Positions 1 through 8,472 of a stretch of DNA of 64,000 nt are shown here, in pieces (the stretch's first letter is position 1; every line of letters begins with the position of its first letter). The notes below the pieces were generated by a model that searched no databases, was not told the DNA's origin, and was given only the letters and a program-made list of their open reading frames with translations. The DNA comes from CAWCDJ01 sp963836015 (GTDB taxonomy: Bacteria > Acidobacteriota > Terriglobia > Bryobacterales > Bryobacteraceae): contig CAWIIF010000004.1 in the NCBI GenBank assembly GCA_963836015.1, positions 310,001 to 374,000 on the forward strand, in the 5' to 3' direction. Made by a program: the position numbers and the translations under genes.

Positions 1-1126
1 CGAATACGAAGGCCTCCGGCAGCTTTGGATCGCCCTGCCCCTTTCAGCCAGTAGTTGAAGAAGGGAAATTCGATCTCGTCGCGGTAGAACTCGGCCGTCT
101 TCGACCCGAACCGCACATTGCCGAGCCCGTCGCCGTCGCTGCGCGACCATCCGCCGTGGAACCATGGTCCCATGACCAGCGTGTTGTTCGCGCCCGGGCT
201 GTTCTTCTCGATCTCCTTGTACGTATTCAGTGCGCCGAAGAGGTCTTCGGCGTCGAACCATCCGCCCACCGTCATGACTGCCGGCTTGATGTTCTTCAGG
301 TGGCGGCGCAAATCGCGCGCCTGCCAGAACTCGTCATACGTGCCGTGCTTCATAATCTCGGTCCAGAACGGTACATCGTTCTTGAAGTGCTTCTCGTTGA
401 CATTGCGAGAGCGGGCCCAGCGAAAGGAAGAAGCTGTAGGCATCCTCGCGTCGCCGCGGCATTCGGCTGGGGAGCGGCCGCCGGCGGCAGCACCGGCTCA
501 GGGCGCGGATGCCCGAAGCCGCTGAAAAAGCGGTAGGCGTGCGGAAGGTAAAGCACTCCGTTGTGATGGAAGTCGTCGCCCACGAACCAGTCGGCGATGG
601 GCGCTTGCGGCGAGGCCGCTTTCAGCGCCGGGTGGGCGTCGATGATCCCCGCGGCGGTGTAGAACCCCGGGTACGAGATCCCCCACATCCCCACCTTGCC
701 GTTGTTCGGGACGTTGTGGATCAGCCACTCGATCGTGTCGTAGGTGTCGGAGCTCTCGTCCACATCCTGGGGCCCGCGTTTGTGATCGATCTGCGGCCGC
801 ATGTCCATGAAATCGCCCTCGGACATGTACCGCCCGCGCACGTCCTGGTAGACGAAGACGAAGTTCTCGCGCGCGAACTTCTCCGACGGCCCGAGGCTCG
901 CCTTGTAATTGTCCACCCCGTACGGCCCCACGTTGTACGGCGTGCGGTCGAGCATGATGGGGAATTTCTGCGAGGCGTCCTTCGGGACGTAGACGGCCGT
1001 GAACAGGCGCTTTCCGTCCCGCATCGGAATCCGGTATTCGTACTTGGTGTAGTGAGCCTTGATATAGTCCAGGCCCTGCGCAAAGCACGCGCAGGCGAGA
1101 AGCGGCAGAATCAGCAGACGTTTCAT
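1..1126 (-). CDS. CocE/NonD family (S15-like) alpha/beta hydrolase, partial and frameshifted
   Basis: A secreted esterase/X-Pro-dipeptidyl-peptidase-like hydrolase. The start at 1126 gives a short signal peptide (MKRLLILPLLACACFAQ). The nucleophile elbow G-I-S-Y-P-G places the serine at residue 151, and the early R-T-P-Y-N motif is typical of the family. The first frame ends at 350, but homology-like sequence continues to the window edge in other frames: an E-D-A-Y-S-F-F-L stretch (about 430-460), then N-V-N-E-K-H-F and the M-K-H-G-T-Y-D-E-F-W and G-G-W-F-D motifs (about 60-405), then a further shift near 40 beside an A/G run, after which P-K-L-P-E-A-F-V-F reads well. So at least three reading-frame changes occur in about 450 bp. 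The C-terminus lies outside the window. Either a pseudogene or a run of consensus errors; family assignment is firm, functionality is not. Confidence 0.8.
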
Positions 1127-1315
1127 AAGGAACTATCCAGCGTACACTGCATCGCCCGGCCAATGGAATGCACCGCAAAGCGCGGACTGGCATGGACTGG
1201 CACGACTTTCGCTGCACTTGCGAAACTCGTGCCTGTACCCGGTTTGCCCTTTGCGCAAGCCGCGCCCCTACCCTTTTTGATCGATCTCGTCTTGAAGCAC
1301 GTCCCCAGCGTTCGA

Positions 1316-3010
1316 TCACCTGCTCACTTGGATGGTCATAGACTCAAGGGAGCCAATTCCGTATATCTTGACGCGCCACAGCTTGCCGGCGCTGAGAAAC
1401 GAGCCGTGGCCGTTGCCGTCGGAGAAGACAATGACTGAGTCCTGATCCTTTATGCGATCCGTGGCGGCCAGTCGAAAGTTGATCAGTTTCACGGGTATCC
1501 CGTTGGCATTAGGCCCCACGCAGACGATCGAGTGCAGATAAGGTCCGCCCGGCCAATTTGCGGGCAGATGGAATACCTTCTCCTCGCAAGTCAAGCTCGC
1601 ATAGGTCGGATGCGGATAACTGTAACGCGCCGTCACCTTGAGGTCGCCTAGCGTTGCATTGCATCCTTCGATGCAAGGGTTCTGAGCCGCCTGGAACCGC
1701 GGATCCTCCCCGGAACCAAGGCCCCCTCTCGAGGGTGGAGGCGCTCCGGGCTGTGCGGCAATGCCCAGGGGCTCGGCCGGCGAGTTTGAGCGCGTCGCTT
1801 TAGGCACAAGGATGGCCGTGTAGGTCCCGCTGATTTCTCCTGAAACTTCACCGGGCCGGCCCGCGCCGTCAGAGGACGTCCGTCCGGCTTTGCGGCCTTC
1901 GAGAACACTGCCGGACAACTCCGCAACCCCTCGGACCGTGCCGGATTGAGTTTGACCTCCCTGAGATCCGGCGCCTTGCGTGAAGGTGAGCGTCAACGAC
2001 CCGCTCGTAAACCTCAAATAGCTGCCGTATGATGCGGCGGATACGACTCCCGGTTGGACCGAGCTGAATCGAAAGCTCCGCTGCTGGTCGTCTACTACGC
2101 CGTTCGTAAACGTCGCTATGGTCGCGCCCATCATTCTTGCGGTATAAGTAGTGCCGCCGGAATCGGGCGTAACCACGATCATCATTTGAGCCGAAGGGAG
2201 ACCTTTCGGCTGAAACACTCCGCTAATAGTCAGGGTGGATATGGTTGTGTCGGCTCCGCCTGGCGGGTGAGTAACATCGGCTGTACCAGGCCCCCCGAGA
2301 ATGGATGACTCGACCTTGGGCACATTAATGCCAAGCGCATTCAGCGTCTCAAATGCCGAGTCGATCTTGATTCCCACCGCAAAGCGCTTATCGCCGGTCA
2401 GGGCATCGTGCATGCCGATCACATTCAAATAACTGTCGAAGATTGGGCCGCCCGAAAAGCCGCGTCCGACTGAAGTAGAGGTGTACTCGAACCTCCGTAT
2501 GTCGGCTTCGTGATTGAGTAAGGTAACGGTATTCGGTACCGGCGCCCAGTCTCCGTTGACCGACCAGATCTGATCTCCTGGCTGCAATGTGGAACTCATT
2601 CTGAAGCGATAGGGACTGATGGGACCCGGCATTCGTGTCCCCGAGCCCGGCGTGACCTCCAGGACGGCCAGATCCAGCGTGTCGCTTTGCGCGGGCAGCC
2701 TTCGTGCAGGGACGTGCACCATGCGGTCGGAATAAAAGACGACGTTGATACTCTTGGCGCCGTCCACAACGTGTAACGCCGTCAAAATCCGGATCCTTTC
2801 GGGCGATGAGGAGATCACGATCCCGGTTCCCGTATCGTCCATATCCTTTTGAGCCTCGACCCGGACAATTCCCTGCTTCAGCGTCTCTATCAACTGCTGG
2901 CGGGCAGCCATGCTTTGCTGAACCACCCGCTGAACCGGGTCTGAGACAGTCTGTGGGAAGACACTCCCGCATGACGCCAAAATGAGAATCGAACTCGTCC
3001 TCAATCGCAT
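1316..3010 (-). CDS. Secreted trypsin-like serine protease with a beta-rich C-terminal region
   Basis: 564 residues with an N-terminal signal peptide ending near residue 20. Residues about 45-225 form an S1/HtrA-like protease fold: His80 in T-A-L-H-V-V-D-G, Asp113 in T-L-D-L-A-V-L, and Ser186 in G-R-G-F-S-G-G-P. All three catalytic residues are present. No PDZ domain is recognisable. After it come about 330 residues without a family I can name: an immunoglobulin-like stretch near 250-360, a Ser/Pro/Gly-rich linker, then a C-terminal module with four cysteines. The start overlaps the end of the upstream membrane-protein gene by 10 bp, so it is the last gene of a three-gene operon and probably acts in the periplasm with those partners. 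Confidence 0.8.
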   Translation of the reverse strand: MRLRTSSILILASCGSVFPQTVSDPVQRVVQQSMAARQQLIETLKQGIVRVEAQKDMDDTGTGIVISSSPERIRILTALHVVDGAKSINVVFYSDRMVHVPARRLPAQSDTLDLAVLEVTPGSGTRMPGPISPYRFRMSSTLQPGDQIWSVNGDWAPVPNTVTLLNHEADIRRFEYTSTSVGRGFSGGPIFDSYLNVIGMHDALTGDKRFAVGIKIDSAFETLNALGINVPKVESSILGGPGTADVTHPPGGADTTISTLTISGVFQPKGLPSAQMMIVVTPDSGGTTYTARMMGATIATFTNGVVDDQQRSFRFSSVQPGVVSAASYGSYLRFTSGSLTLTFTQGAGSQGGQTQSGTVRGVAELSGSVLEGRKAGRTSSDGAGRPGEVSGEISGTYTAILVPKATRSNSPAEPLGIAAQPGAPPPSRGGLGSGEDPRFQAAQNPCIEGCNATLGDLKVTARYSYPHPTYASLTCEEKVFHLPANWPGGPYLHSIVCVGPNANGIPVKLINFRLAATDRIKDQDSVIVFSDGNGHGSFLSAGKLWRVKIYGIGSLESMTIQVSR

Positions 3011-4079
3011 GACGCTCCCTCTCCGCGTTGCACGCCTCGTCCCGATCGCCTGGTCTTCCGGGGCCGCCTCTTCCGGCTCCCGGAGTCAAACCACTTCCTC
3101 TTCATGTACGCGAACACTACCGTCGCGAATGCGCAGAAAAGGGCTCCGAACACCTTGGTCCGGCTTGCCAGGCTTGCCGGCCAGAATCGATCCAACAGAG
3201 TCCCGGCCATTTGAGACCGCCTGGTGCCGTCGATGGCAAGAATGTCGTCCGAATCTCCCCTGATTTCCACGTCCATCGAGTCCAGAGGTAACGCCGCCGG
3301 GTCCTGGTGAGCCTTCGGGCCGGGAGATGGACGTAACGTTAACGCCTCTATAATCGCGTTGCGAAGGTCATTCAGCTTCAGGTCTTCCGTCAAGCGGATC
3401 GGGCGTTTGGACAACGTAATCTGGCTTTCGGAGTCGAGGACGCCGGATGCTCCATTACGCTCAAAACTGACCCGCTCGCCGTCCTGGAGTGCGATCCGCT
3501 CGGAGGCCGGAGACTGCCCGAGAAAATAGACCGACATCTCGAACGTCCTGTCAACCGCCGGGCTAAGCCTCCACTCGACATCGGGAGAGCCCTGTGAGCG
3601 TACTGATTGAGTAATGCGTCTCCCTGCACTTCGCTGCCCCGGTCGAGCCGGATGATGGCAATCGCATCTTTGATTATCGCTGGACGTGTCAGCCTGACAC
3701 GCAGGAACCCCTCAATCACCGCCAGGTCGACGTGCGATCCTTCCGCAATGTCCAACCCCATCAGTCTGACTTTCCGAAGAGCGAGGGTCTCACCCGTATC
3801 TCGGGGGATCGGGCCATCGAAAGATGTGATCCGGCAGCGGCTGTGAAGAACGATGTCGACTGGGTAGCTTCCGGAATTGAAGAGCCCCGCGGTATTCGTC
3901 CGGTGCCCGGCGACAAAAGAGATGTTCCTCGTGTGTATGCTGGCGGAAAAATGCGTAAGCGCACGCAAGCGGCTGCCCATCAGCCAGGCGCACAGCACCA
4001 GTCCGAACGCCAGGACCGCGACAGGCATGTGCCGTCTCACGAGCCGCGAGTTCAACAGGTCTTCCACGAATGCCGCCAT
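3001..4079 (-). CDS. Unknown protein with N- and C-terminal membrane segments, interrupted by a frameshift
   Basis: Two reading frames appear to be one gene of about 355 residues. The first (start 4079) has a membrane helix at residues about 18-37, then a soluble domain up to about residue 155 (near 3620). The second frame reads sensibly from about 3620 (S-P-D-V-E-W-R-L, then S-V-Y-F-L-G-Q) to the stop at 3001 and carries a second helix (F-G-A-L-F-C-A-F-A-T-V-V-F-A-Y-M) followed by a very basic tail. A single-base indel near 3560-3640 would join them. The start codon overlaps the stop of the preceding gene as TAATG, which argues for translational coupling. No known domain recognised. It could be a membrane-tethered partner of the downstream protease. 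Confidence 0.6.
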
Positions 4080-4900
4080 TACCTCGTCGGCTGATGATGG
4101 AACCGGTAGTTCGCAATGAGCTTGTTACTGGAATTCACGCGCGTACCCTCCAGGTGAATGCTAACGTCAACCGGGTTCGGATCCTTCAGCGTAAAATGGA
4201 CGTGGATCGGGCTTTCGGCTTCGATCCGTAACTCCTTCCCAATCGGCGGAGGGCCGCATGGTTGAGACGGCGAGTAATGGCAGCTCATTCTGAGTTGATT
4301 GCCCGTTCTTATGTCGTACCGCAAGTCTGTCAGGCTGTACTGCACTCTCAGAATTAGATCATATGTGACCGGGTTAACCGGGAAGCGGGGTGCCTGTCCA
4401 CCGAAAAACAAAGCGGGCGCGAGCTCCGGACCGTAGTCCTGGTCGCTGCCAAGCCTGACGATCACGCCCAGGTCTCTGGGGTCGATCTCGTTCTTTTGGA
4501 TGACGGGCTTGACCGGCCACGCGAATTCCCGCCACCGCGCGCCGCCTCCCGGGTCGTCCTTGGATTGCATGACGTAATTGGTCTCGCTGCTGATTTCTCT
4601 GACCTGGATGAAGCCGGGCTCCGCGGTGCCCGAGAAATACAGGATGTGCAGCTTATCGGCTGTGCCGGCGTCCAATCCTCCGCGAAATCCGAAAAAGCCC
4701 AACACATCGACTTCGAACTTAGCGTTTGGCTCGTCCAGCAGCCCCTCGTATCGATCGGGGTTGTGAAGCTCGTGGTTCTTCAACCAATATGTGTCCTGGC
4801 TGCTTGCGGGAAATCCTATCCAGGCGAGAAGAGCGGTCGACACGACAAAACAGATGCGCGGCCTGACCCGAAGGGCGAGTATAGGAATAGAATCGCACAA
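4079..4900 (-). CDS. Secreted protein of unknown function, first gene of protease operon
   Basis: 273 residues. A hydrophobic stretch at about 16-33 ending F-P-A-S-S-Q looks like a signal peptide, so the mature protein is periplasmic or surface-exposed. The rest is predicted mostly beta with no motif I recognise; two cysteines (C-H-Y-S-P-S-Q-P-C) could form a disulfide near residue 210. It is followed by the two-TM unknown with a TAATG overlap and then by a secreted serine protease. Only 41 bp separate its start from the divergent DUF1080 gene, so the promoters must lie in that short gap or inside coding sequence. Confidence 0.65.
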   Translation of the reverse strand: MCDSIPILALRVRPRICFVVSTALLAWIGFPASSQDTYWLKNHELHNPDRYEGLLDEPNAKFEVDVLGFFGFRGGLDAGTADKLHILYFSGTAEPGFIQVREISSETNYVMQSKDDPGGGARWREFAWPVKPVIQKNEIDPRDLGVIVRLGSDQDYGPELAPALFFGGQAPRFPVNPVTYDLILRVQYSLTDLRYDIRTGNQLRMSCHYSPSQPCGPPPIGKELRIEAESPIHVHFTLKDPNPVDVSIHLEGTRVNSSNKLIANYRFHHQPTR

Positions 4901-4941
4901 ACCGCCTGACTCCGGTCTTATGATAGACTTTCGCCGAACCT

Positions 4942-5931
4942 ATGCCGAACCCGACGCCCCCTCTCAGTCGCAGAGCATGGATGAGGCTGACCGGCATCTC
5001 CGCCGCTTCGCTCGCCATTCCCGCCCACGCGGCGCCTCCCGTCTCTCTCTTCGATGGGAAGACGCTCGATGGATGGATCCAGATCGAGAACAGCGCCACA
5101 TCCCTGTCGGTAGCCGGCATCACCGACCCGTCCGCCTTCGCCGCCGCGCTCGCCAAGGGGTCCGACGCGGTCTCCGTTTTCCTGCGCGGCCAATTGCAGG
5201 ATTCGGTCAAGGCGGACCTGCCCGCGCTCGTCAAGGACGTCAATCGGTTGATTTCCGGGCCGTCGATCTATGACCAGGCGCGCTTCCACGATGTCGTTCT
5301 GCGCCCCGAGACCGCGCAGTTGCTCCACCAGGATCCCCACGGCCAGCAACTCGCGCGCCTGAATAAGCTCCTGCTCGAAGATGCCTATCCGGGCGAGTTG
5401 GCGAAAAGTGTCACCACCGGTTGGGTCGTGAAGGACGGCGCCATGGCCAGCACCGGCGCCGGCCGCGGCGTCATCTATACCGCCAACGACTACAGCCGTT
5501 ACCGCCTGATCTTTACGATGCGGCATGTCTCCGGCAATCCCGACCATCAGGCCTGCGTGCTCATCTTCTGCAGCCGTCCGCAGCCCGGCGAGAAGTCCCT
5601 CGACGCCCTCGGTGGAATCCAGTTTCAGGTTCCCAACGGCGGACACTGGGACTACCGCCCCGGAATGAACAACAACGGCGGGCCCGAATTTACCTCCTTG
5701 ACCAAGACCCGCTTCGACGTCCACGCCTGGAGCCGCGTCGAGATACTGGCCGATGCCGCCGCCGGAACCGCACGCATGGCCGTCGCTCAGCCGCCCGACA
5801 GCCAGGCTGTCAAGGTGCTCGATTTCAAGGATTCCGCCGCGGGCAAGGTAGGCCCCGTCGCCTGGCAGATGCACAACGCCGGTCTGTTCGATGAGTACAA
5901 GGACGTCACCATCGAGTCTCTTGCCGGTTAA
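4942..5931 (+). CDS. Tat-exported 3-keto-disaccharide hydrolase-like protein (DUF1080)
   Basis: The N-terminus has a twin-arginine type signal (S-R-R-A-W-M-R-L-T-G then a hydrophobic run to A-H-A, about residue 30). The hallmark L-F-D-G-K-T-L-D-G-W follows, then an inserted helical segment of about 100 residues and the laminin-G/concanavalin-like core containing G-G-I-Q-F-Q, W-D-Y-R-P-G and the C-terminal W-Q-M-H-N-A-G. DUF1080 proteins act on 3-keto-glucosides or bind sugars in the periplasm. At 329 residues it is longer than the usual 200-250 because of the insertion. The stop codon overlaps that of the convergent DUF2007 gene by 3 bp. Confidence 0.85.
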   Translation: MPNPTPPLSRRAWMRLTGISAASLAIPAHAAPPVSLFDGKTLDGWIQIENSATSLSVAGITDPSAFAAALAKGSDAVSVFLRGQLQDSVKADLPALVKDVNRLISGPSIYDQARFHDVVLRPETAQLLHQDPHGQQLARLNKLLLEDAYPGELAKSVTTGWVVKDGAMASTGAGRGVIYTANDYSRYRLIFTMRHVSGNPDHQACVLIFCSRPQPGEKSLDALGGIQFQVPNGGHWDYRPGMNNNGGPEFTSLTKTRFDVHAWSRVEILADAAAGTARMAVAQPPDSQAVKVLDFKDSAAGKVGPVAWQMHNAGLFDEYKDVTIESLAG

Positions 5932-6236
5932 CCGCCGTTGTCTTCCGGCTGTTGAAGTTGTTCCAGAAGCTCCCGCGCCTCCTCCTCCCGGTCGCGCGGC
6001 ACCTGCAGCCGCACCCACTTATGAAGGAATGGATCCACCCCCTGCACCAGCGTGGCGATTTGGCCCAGCACAAAGAAGGGAATTCCCGCGTCCTCGAGCA
6101 ATCCCTTCGCCATCGCAAGCGGGACCTCTTGGTTCGTCTCCAGCACCACGACGAGGTCGTGAACTGAGTCCGGATTGTCCACGATAGGACCTCCTGCCCA
6201 AGTGTACCGCCGCCCCTTTTCGGCAAGGTGGGCCAT
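5928..6236 (-). CDS. DUF2007 domain protein (putative signal-transducing protein)
   Basis: 102 residues. The core L-L-E-D-A-G-I-P-F-F-V-L-G, followed by V-R-L-Q-V-P-R-D and an acidic helix (E-E-E-A-R-E-L-L-E-Q-L), matches the small DUF2007 alpha/beta domain, whose role is unknown. It is the last gene of the minus-strand run that begins with the glycosidase at 11336, although 276 bp separate it from the deacetylase gene. That gap (6237-6512) holds a short GC-rich dispersed repeat at 6355-6379 and no gene. Confidence 0.75.
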   Translation of the reverse strand: MAHLAEKGRRYTWAGGPIVDNPDSVHDLVVVLETNQEVPLAMAKGLLEDAGIPFFVLGQIATLVQGVDPFLHKWVRLQVPRDREEEARELLEQLQQPEDNGG

Positions 6237-6354
6237 CCAGCCCGCCTAGGTCCTCGAAGATCCCGCTCGACCCACTTGGCGGCCGGACAACGTCCGGCGA
6301 AAAGTCCGAGTACCCCCGGCCGCCCCCGCAGCGGTCACCCGCAGTGTCTTTTGG

Positions 6355-6379
6355 TGGGGTAGGCCTCCCGGCCTGCCCA
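6355..6379. repeat. Short palindromic dispersed repeat, copy 1
   Basis: A 25-bp element beginning GTGGGGTAGGCCTC and ending GGCCTGCCC lies in the gap between the deacetylase and DUF2007 genes. The two halves are nearly complementary, so the transcript could fold into a hairpin. A second copy that is one base shorter lies inside the glycosidase gene at 10496-10519. Two copies in 64 kb suggest a genome-wide repeat family. Confidence 0.55.
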
Positions 6380-6512
6380 TGGCGCCGAAGGCGCCCGACC
6401 CGTTCTCCGCCCCCTCTCTCCCGGGAAGACGCGCCCTTCTCCCCTCGGTCTCCGACCCGTTCGCCCCGTCTTTTTCTCCGCGCCTCCGCACCTCCGCGGT
6501 GAACATTCATAT

Positions 6513-7424
6513 TCAGCTCTTCTCCAGCACCTCGCGCGCCACCGCCGCCGTATTCGCGTGGATCGTGATCGTGTCCTCCACGCTTTGGGCATACCCGCCC
6601 GCCAGCACCACCGCCACCGGAACCCCGTGAGTCAGCGCCGTCCGGATCACCAACCGGTCCCGCTCCTTCAACCCCTCGAACGTCATCGCGAGCCCACCCA
6701 GCTGGTCTTCGAAATAAGGATCGGCCCCCGCCACGTACAGCACCAGCTCCGGCTGGAACATCGCCAGCGCCGCGCGATATCCGTCGCCCAGCCGGTTCAG
6801 ATACTCCGTGTCGCCCATCCCGTCCGGCAGGTGAATATCCAGGCTGGAAGGCGGCTTCTCCGACGGGTAGTTGTTGAACTGGTGAATGGAGAGCGTAAAT
6901 ACCGACCGGTCCCCCGCGAAAATCGCCGCCGTCCCGTTCCCGTGATGCACATCGCAATCCACCACCATCGCCCTGCGGATCGCGCCGTCCTTCTGCAGCC
7001 GCCGCACCGCCACCGCGATGTCGTTGATCGCGCAGAACCCTTCCCCGTGCCCCGCGAACGCGTGATGAAATCCGCCGCCTACGTTAAACCCGATACGCCG
7101 CGCCAGCGCTTCCCGCGACGCTAGAATCGTTCCGCCCGTCAGCAGCCAGAACGCCTCCACCATCTGCTGCGAATACGGAATCTCCAGCCGCAGAATCTCC
7201 TGGTAGCTCAGCGTCCCCGTGCGCAGCTTGGTCACCCACGCCCGGTCGTGCACCAGCAGGACGTCGTCGTCCGTCGCCGGCTCCGGCGCCTCGAAGTCCT
7301 CCGCCGACGCGAACCGCGTGCGAATCAGCCGGTCCCGCAGCCACCGGTATTTCTTCGAAGGAAACACGTGTGCCCCCAGATGCAGGTCGTACAGCTCGTG
7401 GTACACCAGCCGGAAGGGCAGCAA
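6513..7424 (-). CDS. Histone-deacetylase-like zinc amidohydrolase
   Basis: 303 residues, a compact class-II-like bacterial deacetylase. Visible motifs: G-G-G-F-H-H-A (His120, His121 as catalytic pair), D-C-D-V-H-H-G-N-G-T (zinc ligands Asp158 and His160), G-A-D-P-Y-F-E-D (zinc ligand Asp235) and L-A-G-G-Y (catalytic Tyr region). It should remove acetyl groups from lysines, polyamines or small amides in the cytoplasm. It starts 12 bp after the stop of phosphate acetyltransferase, so the two are probably co-transcribed; acetyl phosphate made by that enzyme is a known chemical acetyl donor to proteins. Confidence 0.88.
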   Translation of the reverse strand: MLPFRLVYHELYDLHLGAHVFPSKKYRWLRDRLIRTRFASAEDFEAPEPATDDDVLLVHDRAWVTKLRTGTLSYQEILRLEIPYSQQMVEAFWLLTGGTILASREALARRIGFNVGGGFHHAFAGHGEGFCAINDIAVAVRRLQKDGAIRRAMVVDCDVHHGNGTAAIFAGDRSVFTLSIHQFNNYPSEKPPSSLDIHLPDGMGDTEYLNRLGDGYRAALAMFQPELVLYVAGADPYFEDQLGGLAMTFEGLKERDRLVIRTALTHGVPVAVVLAGGYAQSVEDTITIHANTAAVAREVLEKS

Positions 7425-7436
7425 GCTCGTCTCCAG

Positions 7437-8432
7437 TTACGCGCGTTCCGATTGCAGCGCCGTCACCACCGCGACATTGTAAATGTCCTCCGCCGAGCAT
7501 CCGCGCGAAAGATCGTTGGCCGGCTTCGCCAGCCCCTGCATGAACGGTCCGATCGCCATCGCCCCGCCCAGCCGCTCCACCAGTTTGTACCCGATGTTGG
7601 CCGACGCCAGATTCGGGAACACCAGCGTGTTCGCCCGCCCCGCCACCTTCGACCCCGGGGCCTTCGACTTTCCCACGACCGCCGAAACCGCCGCGTCCGC
7701 CTGCAGTTCGCCGTCCACGTTCAGCTCCGGAGCGCGAGCCTGCACGATGCGTAGCGCCTCCACTACCTTATCGACCTCCGGATGCTTTCCGCTCCCCTTG
7801 GTCGAGAAGCTCAGCAGCGCCACCGCCGGCTCGGCGTGGATCAGGACGCGCGTGCTCTCCGCCGTCGCGATCGCGATGTCCGCCAGTTGTACGGAAGTCG
7901 GGTCGATCACCACCGCGCAGTCGGCGAACGCCATCAGCCCGTTGTGCCCCAGCGAGCGGTCCTCGAGCGCCATGATGAAGACGCTCGACACCAGCCGCGC
8001 CCGCGGATCCGTGCCCACCGCATGCAGCGCCGCGCGCACCGTCTCCGCCGTGCTGTTGACCGCGCCGCCCACGCTTCCATCGGCGTCCCCGGCCCCCACC
8101 ATCAGCGAAGCGAAATACAGCGGCTTGCCCGCCATGTCCGCCGCTTCCATCTGCGTGATGCCCTTGGCCCGGCGCCGCTCGTAATAGAGCGCCGCATACT
8201 TCTGGACCAGCGGCGACTTCGCCGGATCGACGAACGTCACTCCCTCCGGCGCGCCGTTCGGCTTCGTTCCGACCAATACCGGCTTCACGATCCCTTCGCT
8301 GGCCAGCCGCGCCGCCGCCTCGAGCACCCGCGGGTCGTTCCCCTCCGGGAACGCAATCGTCTTCTTCAGCCGGCGGGCCCGCTCGATGAGCCCCGCCATA
8401 AACATCCTTGCCGATTCCGGAATCGCCGCCAT
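7437..8432 (-). CDS. pta: Phosphate acetyltransferase
   Basis: 331 residues, the usual length of the short catalytic form (PTA_PTB family). Characteristic segments include F-P-E-G-N-D-P-R-V near the N-terminus, S-L-M-V-G-A-G-D-A-D-G, S-F-S-T-K-G-S-G-K-H and the C-terminal N-T-L-V-F-P-N-L-A-S-A-N-I-G-Y-K. It interconverts acetyl-CoA and acetyl phosphate. No acetate kinase gene lies beside it. It sits between the BrkB-like membrane protein (40 bp upstream) and the deacetylase (12 bp downstream). Confidence 0.92.
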   Translation of the reverse strand: MAAIPESARMFMAGLIERARRLKKTIAFPEGNDPRVLEAAARLASEGIVKPVLVGTKPNGAPEGVTFVDPAKSPLVQKYAALYYERRRAKGITQMEAADMAGKPLYFASLMVGAGDADGSVGGAVNSTAETVRAALHAVGTDPRARLVSSVFIMALEDRSLGHNGLMAFADCAVVIDPTSVQLADIAIATAESTRVLIHAEPAVALLSFSTKGSGKHPEVDKVVEALRIVQARAPELNVDGELQADAAVSAVVGKSKAPGSKVAGRANTLVFPNLASANIGYKLVERLGGAMAIGPFMQGLAKPANDLSRGCSAEDIYNVAVVTALQSERA

Positions 8433-8472
8433 GTGTTTCTTGGAAAAACTGAGTCTAGCAGGTATTAGTGTC

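Noticed and set aside
498..1319. Long Arg/Gly-rich open frames on both strands over the hydrolase gene
   Set aside because: Composition is that of antisense or out-of-frame reading of GC-rich coding DNA; no domain, while the overlapping frame has clear hydrolase motifs.
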